NCBI RefSeq assembly: GCF_902859825.1
Contig: NZ_CADIKB010000002.1
Coordinates: forward strand, 248,001-312,000
Direction: 5' to 3'
Source of the DNA: Paraburkholderia phenoliruptrix
GTDB taxonomy: Bacteria > Pseudomonadota > Gammaproteobacteria > Burkholderiales > Burkholderiaceae
DNA: 64,000 bases
A model generated the notes under the pieces. It saw only the letters and a program-made list of their open reading frames with translations, was not told the origin of the DNA and did no database searches. Position 1 is the stretch's first letter. Every line of letters begins with the position of its first letter. Positions 34,320-42,920 of this stretch are shown here, piece by piece. The translations under genes were made by a program, and so were the position numbers.

Positions 34320-36602
34320 ATGACACAAGACCGGTTCGATCCGCGCCGAGCGAGCCGCCGTTCCGCTGAAAGGCAGGGCGACGCCGTATTTCCCGCCGTG
34401 CCCGAACGGAATTTTCACGTGCGGCGCATCACGCTGATCGCGCTGCTCGTCGCCGCAGTCGTGCTTCCGTGTCTTTACGTCGCGGCAATGGCGTTCAGCG
34501 ACCTGCGCAGCCGCGAGGCCGACGCCACGGATATGACGCTGCGCACCGTGCGCGTCGCCGAGGAACATGCGCTGAAAGTGTTCGACATGAACGAAACGCT
34601 CGACACGCGCATCGTCGATTTGACGGAAGGTCTCGGCGACGACGGCATTCGCGCGCGCGAGGCGGCCATTCATCAGAAACTGCGCACGATGGGCGGCGGC
34701 TATCCGCAGGTCGCCGCCGTGTCCATTTTCGGCCGCGACGGCGCCTTGCTGGTGACGAGCCGGTTTTATCCGGCGCCGCCGGTTTCGATCGGGGACCGCG
34801 ACGATTTCGTCGGCTTGCGCGAGGGCCGCGACCTCGAGCACGTCTCGAAGGTGATGTCGGGGCACGTCGCCGGCGAGCAGGTGTTCAACACCGGCGTCGA
34901 ACGTCGCGCGCCCGACGGCACATTCGCCGGCGTGGTGTCGGTCGCGCTGCGGCCGAGCTATTTCGACGCGTTTTACCGCGAGCTGCTCGGCGGCACCGAC
35001 GGCCTGCCGATGACCATGACCCTCGTGCGCACCGACGGCGCCGTGCTCGCGCATTATCCGCGCCGCCCGGGCGAGCCGAACGCGGTCGCGGCGGACTCGC
35101 CGTTCGCCGAGGCGATGAAGGAACGGCGACGCGCGGGCGTGACGCGCATGCGCTCGAACATCGACGGCGACAACATGATCGTTGCATTCCGGCACGTCGG
35201 CTCGTATCCGGTCTACGTCATGTGCGGCTACCGCGCGTCGGCCATGTGGACCGCGTGGTACCGGCATCTGGCCGTGCTGTTCCTGTCCATATTCACGCCG
35301 TCCGTCGCGCTCTGGTGCGTGATCTGGCTGTCGCTGCGGCGGCTCGGCGCCGAGGAAGAGGCGTGGGAGCGCTGGCAGGCGGAAGCCTCCATGCGTCGCT
35401 CGATCGAATCGGCGTACCGGCAGTCGCGCAAGATGGAGGCGCTCGGTACGCTGGTCGGCAGCGTCGCGCACGACTTCAACAATCTGCTGATGATCCTGTC
35501 GGCGAACGTGCAGATTGCGCGGCGCCGCGGCGCCAACGGGCTCGACCGCGAACTCTCGGCCATGGAGCGCGCGCTGAAGAGCGGCCAGTCGCTCACGCGG
35601 CAGTTGCTGGGCGTGGCGCGCAAGCAGCCGCTGCGCAATGAAACCGTCGCGCTCGACCGCTGGCTGCCGGCCTGTCGCGACCTGCTGCGCGCGTCCCTCG
35701 GGGCGAAGGTTTCTCTGGTGATGGATGTCGGCGTCGGCATCTGGCCGATGCGCGTGGACGTCGCGGAACTGGAACTCGCGCTCATCAACATCGCCGTGAA
35801 CGCGCGCGATGCCATGCCCAACGGCGGGCGCTTCACCGTGCGCGCGACCAACATCACGTTCCGTCACGAAGACGGCTTTCCGCTGACCGGCGATTTCGTT
35901 CAGGTGTCGCTGGAGGACACCGGCGTCGGCATGGCGCCCGAGGTGCTCGCGCGCGCCTTCGAGCCGCTCTTCACGACCAAGGCGAAGGGCATGGGCACCG
36001 GGCTCGGCTTGCCGCAGGTGTTCGCCTTCTGCGAGCGCTCGGGCGGGCTTGCCGCGATCGACAGCGCGGTCGGCGCAGGCACGTCCGTGCGGCTCTATTT
36101 GCCGCGCGCGACGGAAGCGCCCGCAGTCGACGTGCCGGTCGAAACGGGCACCGAGGACGGTAGCGCACCGCATGGACTGCGCATTCTGCTTGTCGAAGAC
36201 AACGAGGAAGTCGCGGCGGGCACCGAAGCGCTGCTGCAGATGATGGGCCACCACGTCACCTGCGTCCTGAACGCCGACATGGCTTTGCGCCTGCTGGACG
36301 ACGGGCACCGGCAGCTTAGCCGCACCGGCGAGCCGCTGCCGTTCGACGTCGTGCTGTCGGACATCCATATGCCGGGCAGTCTGAATGGCATAGACCTCGC
36401 CGAGGCCATCCGGGCCTTCGACGCCACGCTGCCCGTCATTCTCGTGACGGGCTACGCGGAGGAGCTCGATCGCGCGCGCCAGGTCAATGTGCGCGTGCTG
36501 TCCAAGCCTTTCGACATCGCGCTGCTGGAAAGCCTGCTGCAGGGAATCCAGCGGGAGCTCGCGCAGAGCGGACTGGATCCGGCGGCGCATCAGGTGCAAT
36601 AG
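34320..36602 (+). CDS. hybrid sensor histidine kinase with C-terminal receiver
   Basis: About 760 residues. A first membrane helix (ITLIALLVAAVVLPCLYVAA, about residue 40-60) and a second (LAVLFLSIFTPSVALWCVIW, about 315-335) flank a periplasmic Cache-like domain. Then come the phospho-acceptor His (LVGSVAHDFNNLLMILSANV), the ATPase boxes (NIAVNARDAM; EDTGVGM; GMGTGLGLPQVF) and a receiver (ILLVEDNEEV, DVVLSDIHMPG, VLSKPF). Stand-alone hybrid kinases of this type need a partner output protein. The start is uncertain: ATG 34320 is preferred, 34266 is possible. Confidence 0.9.
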   Translation: MTQDRFDPRRASRRSAERQGDAVFPAVPERNFHVRRITLIALLVAAVVLPCLYVAAMAFSDLRSREADATDMTLRTVRVAEEHALKVFDMNETLDTRIVDLTEGLGDDGIRAREAAIHQKLRTMGGGYPQVAAVSIFGRDGALLVTSRFYPAPPVSIGDRDDFVGLREGRDLEHVSKVMSGHVAGEQVFNTGVERRAPDGTFAGVVSVALRPSYFDAFYRELLGGTDGLPMTMTLVRTDGAVLAHYPRRPGEPNAVAADSPFAEAMKERRRAGVTRMRSNIDGDNMIVAFRHVGSYPVYVMCGYRASAMWTAWYRHLAVLFLSIFTPSVALWCVIWLSLRRLGAEEEAWERWQAEASMRRSIESAYRQSRKMEALGTLVGSVAHDFNNLLMILSANVQIARRRGANGLDRELSAMERALKSGQSLTRQLLGVARKQPLRNETVALDRWLPACRDLLRASLGAKVSLVMDVGVGIWPMRVDVAELELALINIAVNARDAMPNGGRFTVRATNITFRHEDGFPLTGDFVQVSLEDTGVGMAPEVLARAFEPLFTTKAKGMGTGLGLPQVFAFCERSGGLAAIDSAVGAGTSVRLYLPRATEAPAVDVPVETGTEDGSAPHGLRILLVEDNEEVAAGTEALLQMMGHHVTCVLNADMALRLLDDGHRQLSRTGEPLPFDVVLSDIHMPGSLNGIDLAEAIRAFDATLPVILVTGYAEELDRARQVNVRVLSKPFDIALLESLLQGIQRELAQSGLDPAAHQVQ

Positions 36603-36835
36603 CGCACCGGCGGTTCCGGCGGGGGGCTGCTTGCCTCGTGCGCTCCATTACCGCGGATTGTAAAAACGCGCAGGCCGCGGCCCGCCGCGGGATTTTGTCG
36701 AGGGCCTTCGCGCCGGCCCACGGCTGCGGCCCGGCGACGCGCGAGCCGCATTCCCGGCATGAACGTTGCGGCATCCGGTAGCTAATGGGGACGGCGCGCA
36801 ACGCGCTGTCCGTCCTACCCAAACGGGAGACAGCC

Positions 36836-38017
36836 ATGCGACATACCGTGATTGGTTTATTCAACACCTATGCTGACGCCGAAGCCGCTCGCGACACCTT
36901 AGTGCAGACCGGTTTCGCTCGCGACACCATTGAATTGCAGGCGAACGCCGAGCCGTCCGTCGGCTCCGCCACCGAGGAAGTCGCCGGGTCGGGCGTGCTC
37001 GCCAACATCGAACGTTTTCTGTCGAGCCTCTTTGCCAGCGGCCCGCGCGCGCCCGAGACGGCGCGCTACACGGAAGCGGTGCGTCGGGGCGCGGTGCTGG
37101 TCGTGATCGACGCCGCCAGCGAATCGCACGCGGAACTCGCCCGCAACACGCTGACGCGGCTCGGCGCGACCGATATCGGCGAGCGCTCGCCGGACTGGGG
37201 CACGCAAACGGCGTCCGAAAGCGCGCGCGAGCATTCGTTGCTCGACGAGTTGGGGATTGGCACGGGAACGGCGGGTAGCGCCGCGCCGGGTGCGGTGCGC
37301 GGGGCCCAAAGCGGCATGACGGGCGCCACCGGCCGGGAGACGAGCGCGACGACGTCGGCGGCAAGCGGAACGATGCCGGCGGGCGGTGGGGGCGCGCCGC
37401 GCGCGACCGGTTTCAGCGCCACGACGCCGTCTGCGGCGACGACTGATCCGCTGAAGACCGATCCTCTAACGGCCGATCCGCTGAGGTCTGATCCGCTCGC
37501 GCCCGATCCGCTCTATTCGACGTCCCCGCGCAGCACCGACGCCGAACCGTTCGTACCGCCGCCGCTCAACGAGCGTCCGGCAACCGGTCCGCTCAGCGAG
37601 CCCATACACGACCCGCTGACCGGGGACGCCGGACGCAGCGCCATCGCCGCCGGCTCGGCGCCGGGTTCGGGCGCGGTCATGCAGCCGTCGGAAGTGGTCT
37701 CGGGCGCGGGGCATCCGACGGCGGGTTTGAGCGGCCAGATTCCGAACGAATATCTGGAGTACGAAGAAGACTTCCGCATCCATTACGACGAGCAGTATGC
37801 AGCCGACGACTCGCGCTACGAGGACTATGTGCCGGCTTATCGCTATGGCGCCGAGATCGGCAGGGACGTGCGTTTTCGCGACAGAGCGTGGGACGACGTG
37901 GAACCTGAGGCGCGGCGTCATTGGGAATCGACGTCGGCGGACAACAGCACGTGGGAGCGCTTCAAGCTCGCCGTGCGCCACGGCTGGGAGCGCGTCACGG
38001 GACATCACCACGTATAG
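36836..38017 (+). CDS. general-stress-type protein with repeat linker
   Basis: About 393 residues. The N-terminus MRHTVIGLFNTYADAEAARD and TLVQTGFARDTIELQ resembles the GSP17M/YflT stress domain. The middle (about 140-300) is low-complexity Thr/Ala/Gly with a run of DPL units (KTDPLTADPLRSDPLAPDPL). The C-terminal 100 residues are charged and aromatic (EYLEYEEDFRIHYDEQY, STWERFKLAVRHGWERVTG). GGGAGA precedes the ATG at 36836. It is cytoplasmic; function is inferred only from the N-terminal domain. Confidence 0.75.
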   Translation: MRHTVIGLFNTYADAEAARDTLVQTGFARDTIELQANAEPSVGSATEEVAGSGVLANIERFLSSLFASGPRAPETARYTEAVRRGAVLVVIDAASESHAELARNTLTRLGATDIGERSPDWGTQTASESAREHSLLDELGIGTGTAGSAAPGAVRGAQSGMTGATGRETSATTSAASGTMPAGGGGAPRATGFSATTPSAATTDPLKTDPLTADPLRSDPLAPDPLYSTSPRSTDAEPFVPPPLNERPATGPLSEPIHDPLTGDAGRSAIAAGSAPGSGAVMQPSEVVSGAGHPTAGLSGQIPNEYLEYEEDFRIHYDEQYAADDSRYEDYVPAYRYGAEIGRDVRFRDRAWDDVEPEARRHWESTSADNSTWERFKLAVRHGWERVTGHHHV

Positions 38018-38150
38018 GAAGCAGAAACGGGGAAGCGGTAGCGGCAGCGCGCGCTCTGAAGCCTGAGCGCCGCCGCCGCGTTTAACGCGCAATTGGCGCG
38101 CGATTAACACGCCACGGGCCTCACGGGCGCGCGTGGCCGTGCACCGCGGC

Positions 38151-38705
38151 TCAAGCGGCCGCGTGCCGCTTGACCCATGCGACGTAGCGGTCGACGAAAC
38201 TCTGCAGGAACTTGCGCGTGCCGTCGTTGAGGATTTCGCCTTTCTCGTTGATTACCGCGGGGTCGTGCTTGATGAACACCTCCGGCTGCCCGAGCGTAGC
38301 CACGTCGAGGTAGGCGAGCACATTGCGCAGATGCTGCTGCGCGAGCGCAGTGCCGGTCGCGCCGACCGAGGTGCCGATCACCGCGCCCGGCTTATTGCCC
38401 CAGGAATTCGCGCCCCACGGGCGCGAGCCCCAGTCGAGTGCATTTTTCAGCACGCCGGGAATGGACCGGTTGTATTCGGGTGTCACGAACAGCAGGCCAT
38501 CGGCGGCCTCTACGCGTTGTTTGAGCTGCCTCGCGACTTCCGGGAAATCGGCGTCGTACTCCTGGCTGTAAAGAGGCAATGAACCGATGTCGATGAACTC
38601 GAACGTGAGTTCGGGCGGTGCGAGCGAGATGACGGCTTGCGCCAACTGGCGGTTGAACGACTCGCGGCGCAGGCTGCCGACGACGACTGCGATATGTAGG
38701 GCCAT
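38151..38705 (-). CDS. NAD(P)H-dependent FMN reductase (flavodoxin-like)
   Basis: A 184-residue reductase of the SsuE/chromate-reductase type. VVVGSLRRESFNRQLAQAV binds the FMN phosphate, and FVTPEYNRSIPGVLKNALDW is the family signature. It reduces FMN, quinones or chromate in the cytoplasm. The ATG at 38705 starts the first beta strand. It is monocistronic. Confidence 0.92.
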   Translation of the reverse strand: MALHIAVVVGSLRRESFNRQLAQAVISLAPPELTFEFIDIGSLPLYSQEYDADFPEVARQLKQRVEAADGLLFVTPEYNRSIPGVLKNALDWGSRPWGANSWGNKPGAVIGTSVGATGTALAQQHLRNVLAYLDVATLGQPEVFIKHDPAVINEKGEILNDGTRKFLQSFVDRYVAWVKRHAAA

Positions 38706-38844
38706 GATTCGTTTCCTTGAATGAGGCGCTCGGGGGCGCGAAGGGTACGAACTGTCCATCATAGGCAAAAAGCGCGGATCGATGCTGGTTGAAGGCCGCA
38801 GGCGGCGCAATTGGCGCAATAGCGTGACGGCTTTGCGCTAGCCC

Positions 38845-38905
38845 GGTGGATAAGCCCGCGGGCGGAAAAGTTATCCACAGATTTACTGAATAACCTTGTG
38901 GATAA
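38845..38905. promoter_or_regulatory. cluster of DnaA-box sequences
   Basis: TTATCCACA is exact at 38871-38879 and exact in reverse at 38897-38905 (TGTGGATAA); a one-mismatch copy (GGTGGATAA) is at 38845-38853. All three sit within 61 bp in a gap between the FMN reductase and a micropeptide gene. Perfect boxes are expected rarely, so a paired cluster is notable. It lies about 6.7 kb from the iterons. Confidence 0.7.
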
Positions 38906-39057
38906 CTGATACTTTTGCCTTGTCAATCAAGCGTGCCTCCGGCCTATACCTTTTGGAGGCAGCGCGCCTTTTCGGGATCGGCGGGGAGCTTGGTCGCGGG
39001 GACGGTTCTGCCCGGCCCGGCACAACGATGCGCGCCGGGACTACAGCCGGCAATGGC

Positions 39058-39189
39058 TTAGTTGCCGAAAAACACGTTGCAGTAAGACGCGGGGCCGTTG
39101 CATTGCGACGGAGCGGCGGCTTGCGCGACGCCCGACGCGGCAGCGAACAGGGCAACGGAAGTGATCAGGGCGGACAGAATGCGTTTCAT
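39058..39189 (-). CDS. small secreted peptide (43 aa)
   Basis: A 43-residue product from the ATG at 39189 with AGGAG 7 nt before it. MKRILSALITSVALFAAASG followed by VAQA is a good Sec signal peptide, leaving a mature peptide of about 19 residues, AAPSQCNGPASYCNVFFGN, with two Cys that could form a disulfide. Function unknown. Confidence 0.75.
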   Translation of the reverse strand: MKRILSALITSVALFAAASGVAQAAAPSQCNGPASYCNVFFGN

Positions 39190-39641
39190 GGTGCTACTCC
39201 TCGTGGGGTTGGCTTGCGATCCCGGTCGATCGATGGGTGAAGAATAGCGATTCAGCGCCTGCGTAAAAACGCGCAAGTCAGGAAGACATCTTTTCGGATT
39301 TTGAAATAGTGGACGCGGCGTGTGCGCGCTGAAAGTGGGCGCTCGGCTTCTGCTCCGGCTTTGCAGGTATCGGGAACGTGGCCATGAGGCGATTCCGTCG
39401 CCTTTTCAATTTTCACAATAATGCGTTTCCGTTTGTCATACCGGCCCGCAAGATCCGACAAGATCATTGAGTAACCCACCGCGAGAAGCCGCACATGTTC
39501 AATACCGATTCGCTTGCGCTGCAACCTACGGCAGAATGGCGCACGTGTTCGAACCCCGTGCGAGATCAACGCCCCGCTCATGAGCGACAATCAGTCAGAC
39601 GAAAACATTTGCCTTCCGCGAAGCGCGGAGCGGAGCATCTC
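39190..39641. other. intergenic region upstream of ECF sigma gene
   Basis: About 450 bp. Reverse-strand translation between 39252 and 39590 is open but unlike a protein and has no ribosome site, so I do not call it. The region should carry the sigma-factor promoter. Nothing else is supported. Confidence 0.3.
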
Positions 39642-40250
39642 GTGGCTCGCGTGAGCGAATCGGGATTCGACGATCCCGTCTATCTGACGCAACTGCGCCG
39701 GGATCTGGTGCGTTTCGCCCGTCTGCAACTGCGCGATGCGGCCGCAGCGGAAGACGCGGTTCAGGAAGCGCTCGCCGCTGCCTGGACACAGGCGGACCGG
39801 TTTGCCGGACAGTCCGAGCATAAGACGTGGGTTTTCGGAATTCTCAGGCACAAGCTCGTGGACACGCTGCGCGCCCGGCAACGTACCGTGAATCTCTCTG
39901 CGTTGGAGTCGGAACTCGAGGACGAGGCGCTGCTCGACCGCGAATTGTTCAAGGACAACGGCCACTGGTCGCAACAGACCAAACCCCGACCTTGGCCAAC
40001 GCCTGAAACGGCGTTGCGCCAGCAACAATTCTGGATCTTGTTCGAGATGTGCCTGGAACATCTGCCTGAGCACATCGGCCGCGTTTTTATGATGCGCGAA
40101 TTCCTCGACCTGGACATTGAGGCAATCTGCTCCGAGCTGCGGATGACGGCCAACCATTGCAGCGTGCTGATTTATCGGGCGCGGCTGCGTTTGCGCACCT
40201 GCCTGAGCGAGAAGGGCCTATCCAGCGAGGATGCGAATGGGGAAGTGTAA
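39642..40250 (+). CDS. ECF-type RNA polymerase sigma factor
   Basis: A 202-residue sigma factor from the GTG at 39642, chosen because GGAG lies 6 nt upstream. Region 2 is visible in LVRFARLQLRDAAAAEDAVQ and the -10 contact HKTWVFGILRHKLVD. Region 4 is LPEHIGRVFMMREFLDLDIE followed by the HTH MTANHCSVLIYRARLRL. A 50-residue insertion links the regions. The anti-sigma gene overlaps its 3' end, so it is probably released by an envelope or redox signal sensed by that protein. Confidence 0.9.
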   Translation: MARVSESGFDDPVYLTQLRRDLVRFARLQLRDAAAAEDAVQEALAAAWTQADRFAGQSEHKTWVFGILRHKLVDTLRARQRTVNLSALESELEDEALLDRELFKDNGHWSQQTKPRPWPTPETALRQQQFWILFEMCLEHLPEHIGRVFMMREFLDLDIEAICSELRMTANHCSVLIYRARLRLRTCLSEKGLSSEDANGEV

Positions 40251-40440
40251 GAACATCACGCGCCTGCTGTCCGACGCGCTCGACCGCTCTTTGTCGACGG
40301 GCGAGTGGGTCGCCATCCGGCTGCATTTACCGACATGCAGCGGCTGCCGCAACTATCGCAAACAGATTCGGTTGCTGCGTGAAGCGGCTCACACGATGAG
40401 CGGCATTTCCATGCCGGACACGGCAGACAGCGACGATTGA
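40237..40440 (+). CDS. zinc-finger anti-sigma factor
   Basis: A 67-residue protein overlapping the sigma gene by 14 nt. RLHLPTCSGCRNYRKQI is the His-x3-Cys-x2-Cys motif of zinc-binding anti-sigma domains. It has no membrane helix, so it is a soluble anti-sigma and probably responds to redox. GAGG lies 6 nt before the second of two ATGs (40237); the first is at 40231. Confidence 0.85.
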   Translation: MGKCKNITRLLSDALDRSLSTGEWVAIRLHLPTCSGCRNYRKQIRLLREAAHTMSGISMPDTADSDD

Positions 40441-40483
40441 GTTCGCGCTGCCTTGCAATCGCGCCAATGTTGTGACGGGAATT

Positions 40484-40774
40484 TTACCGTTCGCCAGGCG
40501 CCGTGTCGCGATAGCGCTCGAAGAAGCTGGCGTGCGATGCTTCATCGATTGCGATCGGGCTTCGCTCACTGCGGGCCGGGTGTTTTGCTAACTGCGCGCG
40601 AGTGCGTATCGGCCGACGCTCGAAATTGCCGCCGCAGTTCGGGCACACGTTGCGCAAGGCGGTGAGCGCGCAAACTTCACAGAAGGTGCACTCGTAGGTG
40701 CAGATCATCGCGTCGGGTGCGTTTGGCGGCAGTGACTTGCCACACCCTTCGCAAGACGGTCGTAGTTCCAGCAT
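40484..40774 (-). CDS. DUF1272-family Cys-rich protein
   Basis: A 96-residue protein. MLELRPSCEGCGKSLPPNAP, ICTYECTFCEVCAL and NVCPNCGGNFERRPIR form two Cys4-type zinc-binding knuckles characteristic of DUF1272. Its function is unknown in the family. It is encoded convergently to the anti-sigma gene. Confidence 0.9.
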   Translation of the reverse strand: MLELRPSCEGCGKSLPPNAPDAMICTYECTFCEVCALTALRNVCPNCGGNFERRPIRTRAQLAKHPARSERSPIAIDEASHASFFERYRDTAPGER

Positions 40775-40979
40775 TCAGACTCCTCATTTCTGTTCGGCTT
40801 TGTGCTTTCATGCACGACACCGTTACGACGGCGAACGATTTGCCGTCGAGCACTGCGCCAGTTTAAGTGGCGGGCGCTGGAGGCAAGTGACACTCAGGCG
40901 TCAATTGCTGACAGCGGTGCGGCGAGGCTCCTCGTCTTGCTTTTGCGTTTCCCGCCGATTGAAGTTTGCCGTGGCGGCG

Positions 40980-41339
40980 TCACGCGAATAAGGTCGCTAC
41001 GTTTTCGGGTGGTCGTCCGATTACCGCGCGCCCATTCCGCACGACAATCGGGCGTTGCAGAAGGATCGGGTGGGCGGCCAATGCTTCGTATAACTGAGCG
41101 TCGGAAAGCGTCGCGTCGGAAAGGCCCAGTTCTTTGTACTCCGGCTCAGAGTCGCGAATCATGTCCCGGATGGGGCAGCCTAATTGCCTGTTTAGCTGCT
41201 GCAACTGCTCGACCGTGAGCGGCTGCTTCAGATACTCAATAACCTCAGTCGGTTCCTGGGCGCGGTTGTACGTGGCGGTGATCAACTCACAAGTCGCTCG
41301 GGACTTCGAGCAGCGGGGGTTGTGGTAGATGGTGATCAT
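40980..41339 (-). CDS. arsC: ArsC-family glutaredoxin-type arsenate reductase
   Basis: A 119-residue thioredoxin-fold protein. YHNPRCSKSRATCELI carries the catalytic Cys; LLQRPIVVRNGRAVIGRPPE is the cis-Pro and arginine block of glutaredoxin-coupled ArsC. No arsB or arsR is nearby, so a general reductase or Spx-like role is possible. It is the last gene before the centromere region. Confidence 0.92.
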   Translation of the reverse strand: MITIYHNPRCSKSRATCELITATYNRAQEPTEVIEYLKQPLTVEQLQQLNRQLGCPIRDMIRDSEPEYKELGLSDATLSDAQLYEALAAHPILLQRPIVVRNGRAVIGRPPENVATLFA

Positions 41340-41503
41340 TGCAGCTTGCTTGGTGATTTGGTTGGATCGCTGGGTGAGCGGGGGTGACCGGGTTGGGTGA
41401 CGGATGGTTCGATTTTAGCCGGTCGTGGATGGGGGCTGGGCGACGGTTCCATTGGGTGGCCGGCTTGCTGTGCGTCCTCGCGGTGCGCCGTCGCGATTCG
41501 GGA

Positions 41504-41519
41504 GTTTATGCGCATAAAC
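41504..41519. promoter_or_regulatory. parS: parS site 1
   Basis: GTTTATGCGCATAAAC, an exact 16-bp palindrome; ParB-binding centromere site of the secondary-chromosome type. Confidence 0.92.
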
Positions 41520-41705
41520 CGCTCGTGGAAGAAGATGGACATCCGTCGGCTTCTCTGCCGCGATGCGGAGGTCGGAGAAGCGTGGGGTTCGAGCAATGTC
41601 GGCCTGTGTCGCTGAGTCACGGCAACCCACGCTGGGGTGGCCGCTTGATCCTTGTCGGCTTCGTGCACGCCTAGCCGGAACACGAAAGAGTCGCGGCGCG
41701 CCCCG

Positions 41706-41801
<96 letters not shown>

Positions 41802-41867
41802 GGCTAAGGCTAAGGCTAAGGCTAAGGCTAAGGCTAAGGCTAAGGCTAAGGCTAAGGCTAAGGCTAA
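41802..41867. repeat. GGCTAA microsatellite, 11 perfect copies
   Basis: Sixty-six bases of GGCTAA hexamers follow the GCTGTC array without a gap and end 7 bp before parS site 2. Confidence 0.97.
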
Positions 41868-41874
41868 GGGCCGA

Positions 41875-41890
41875 GTTTATGCGCATAAAC
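41875..41890. promoter_or_regulatory. parS: parS site 2
   Basis: GTTTATGCGCATAAAC, exact copy, just after the GGCTAA array. Confidence 0.92.
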
Positions 41891-42118
41891 CGCCCGGGCT
41901 AGCCGCACCCCTTTCGCCCGTGCGCGCCTGGGGCCCCGCGTAAGCGCCGCCCGAAACCTCAGTACCGTCCTGAGAGCGCCGGCATCAGATGCCGATGCCG
42001 CGCGCTCCTGTAACTGGCGGACTTCGGCGCCGGCCTGAACCTCAGCGTGAACCCTCACCATACGAGACGAGGGGCAAGGAAGACACTTCGCCCCGCGCCG
42101 TTCCTCTGTCCCTGCCAT

Positions 42119-42134
42119 CTTTATGCGCATAAAC
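42119..42134. promoter_or_regulatory. parS: parS site 3
   Basis: CTTTATGCGCATAAAC, one mismatch at the first base, 100 bp upstream of the parA start. It may also let ParB influence the parAB promoter. Confidence 0.88.
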
Positions 42135-42233
42135 CTGGCCGTTCGGCTATCCCATCTCTTTTTTTAAAAGAAATGATTGAAATGAGAAATCATCCAGGTA
42201 AAATCCATCTGCGTCTAAAAAAGGAGGTGAACA

Positions 42234-42896
42234 TTGGCAGCGGAAATCATCGCGGTAACTCAGCAGAAAGGTGGAGTCGGGAAGAGCACAATCGCGATGC
42301 ACCTCGGGGCGGCCTTTCATGAGAAGGGCAAAAGAGTCCTGGTTGTCGACGCCGATGGTCAGAACACACTCATCCACTGGGCCAGCGCCTCATCCGACGG
42401 AGACACCGGCATACCGTTCCCCGTCGTGAATCTTTCCGAGGCCGGCAGCCAGATTCATCGTGAGATCAAGAAATTCGTAGCCGACTACGACATCATCGTC
42501 GTCGATTGCCCGCCCTCCATCACAGAGAAGGTGTCGGGCGTGGTGCTATTGGCGGCGAGCGTTGCCGTGATACCGACTTCATCCTCACCCGCTGATTACT
42601 GGTCGAGCGTCGGCCTCGTCAAGCTCGTTCAGCAAGCACAGGTCATGAACGAAGATCTGCGCGCGGTGTTCCTGCTGAACAAGACCGAAGAAAAGCGGAT
42701 GCTGACGCGCGAACTTAAGCGCGCGTTAGAGGAACTCGGATTCCCCCTCCTCAAGACCCAGATCCCAACGCGGGAAGCCTACAAGCAGGCCATGGCGTTG
42801 GGCCAGACAGTACTCCAGATGAGCGACCGCGGCGCCAAGCTCGCGGCCATCGAAGTGAGGGCGTGCGCGAACGAGATCGCCGCCTTGCTCCCCTGA
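42234..42896 (+). CDS. parA: chromosome-partition ATPase ParA
   Basis: A 220-residue ParA of the small type without an N-terminal HTH. The deviant Walker A is QQKGGVGKSTIAMHLGAA, the A' motif VLVVDADGQNTLIHW and Walker B DIIVVDCPPSI. It forms nucleoid-bound gradients that move ParB-parS complexes. The start is TTG at 42234 with a near-perfect AAGGAGGTGA upstream. Lacking its own operator-binding domain, autoregulation would have to come through ParB and the nearby parS. Confidence 0.95.
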   Translation: MAAEIIAVTQQKGGVGKSTIAMHLGAAFHEKGKRVLVVDADGQNTLIHWASASSDGDTGIPFPVVNLSEAGSQIHREIKKFVADYDIIVVDCPPSITEKVSGVVLLAASVAVIPTSSSPADYWSSVGLVKLVQQAQVMNEDLRAVFLLNKTEEKRMLTRELKRALEELGFPLLKTQIPTREAYKQAMALGQTVLQMSDRGAKLAAIEVRACANEIAALLP

Positions 42897-42912
42897 GTTT
42901 ATGCGCATAAAG
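42897..42912. promoter_or_regulatory. parS: parS site 4, between parA and parB
   Basis: GTTTATGCGCATAAAG, one mismatch at the last base. It begins at the base after the parA stop, and its last bases form the AAAGGA ribosome site of parB, so ParB binding or message structure could affect parB expression. Confidence 0.88.
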
Positions 42913-42920
42913 GACCCTGA

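Noticed and set aside
34278..36599. A 773-codon open frame antisense to the hybrid kinase
   Set aside because: Same antisense artefact; the kinase motifs on the plus strand are unmistakable.
39252..39590. Reverse-strand 112-codon frame
   Set aside because: No ribosome site, no motif and atypical composition; it overlaps the probable promoter of the ECF sigma gene.
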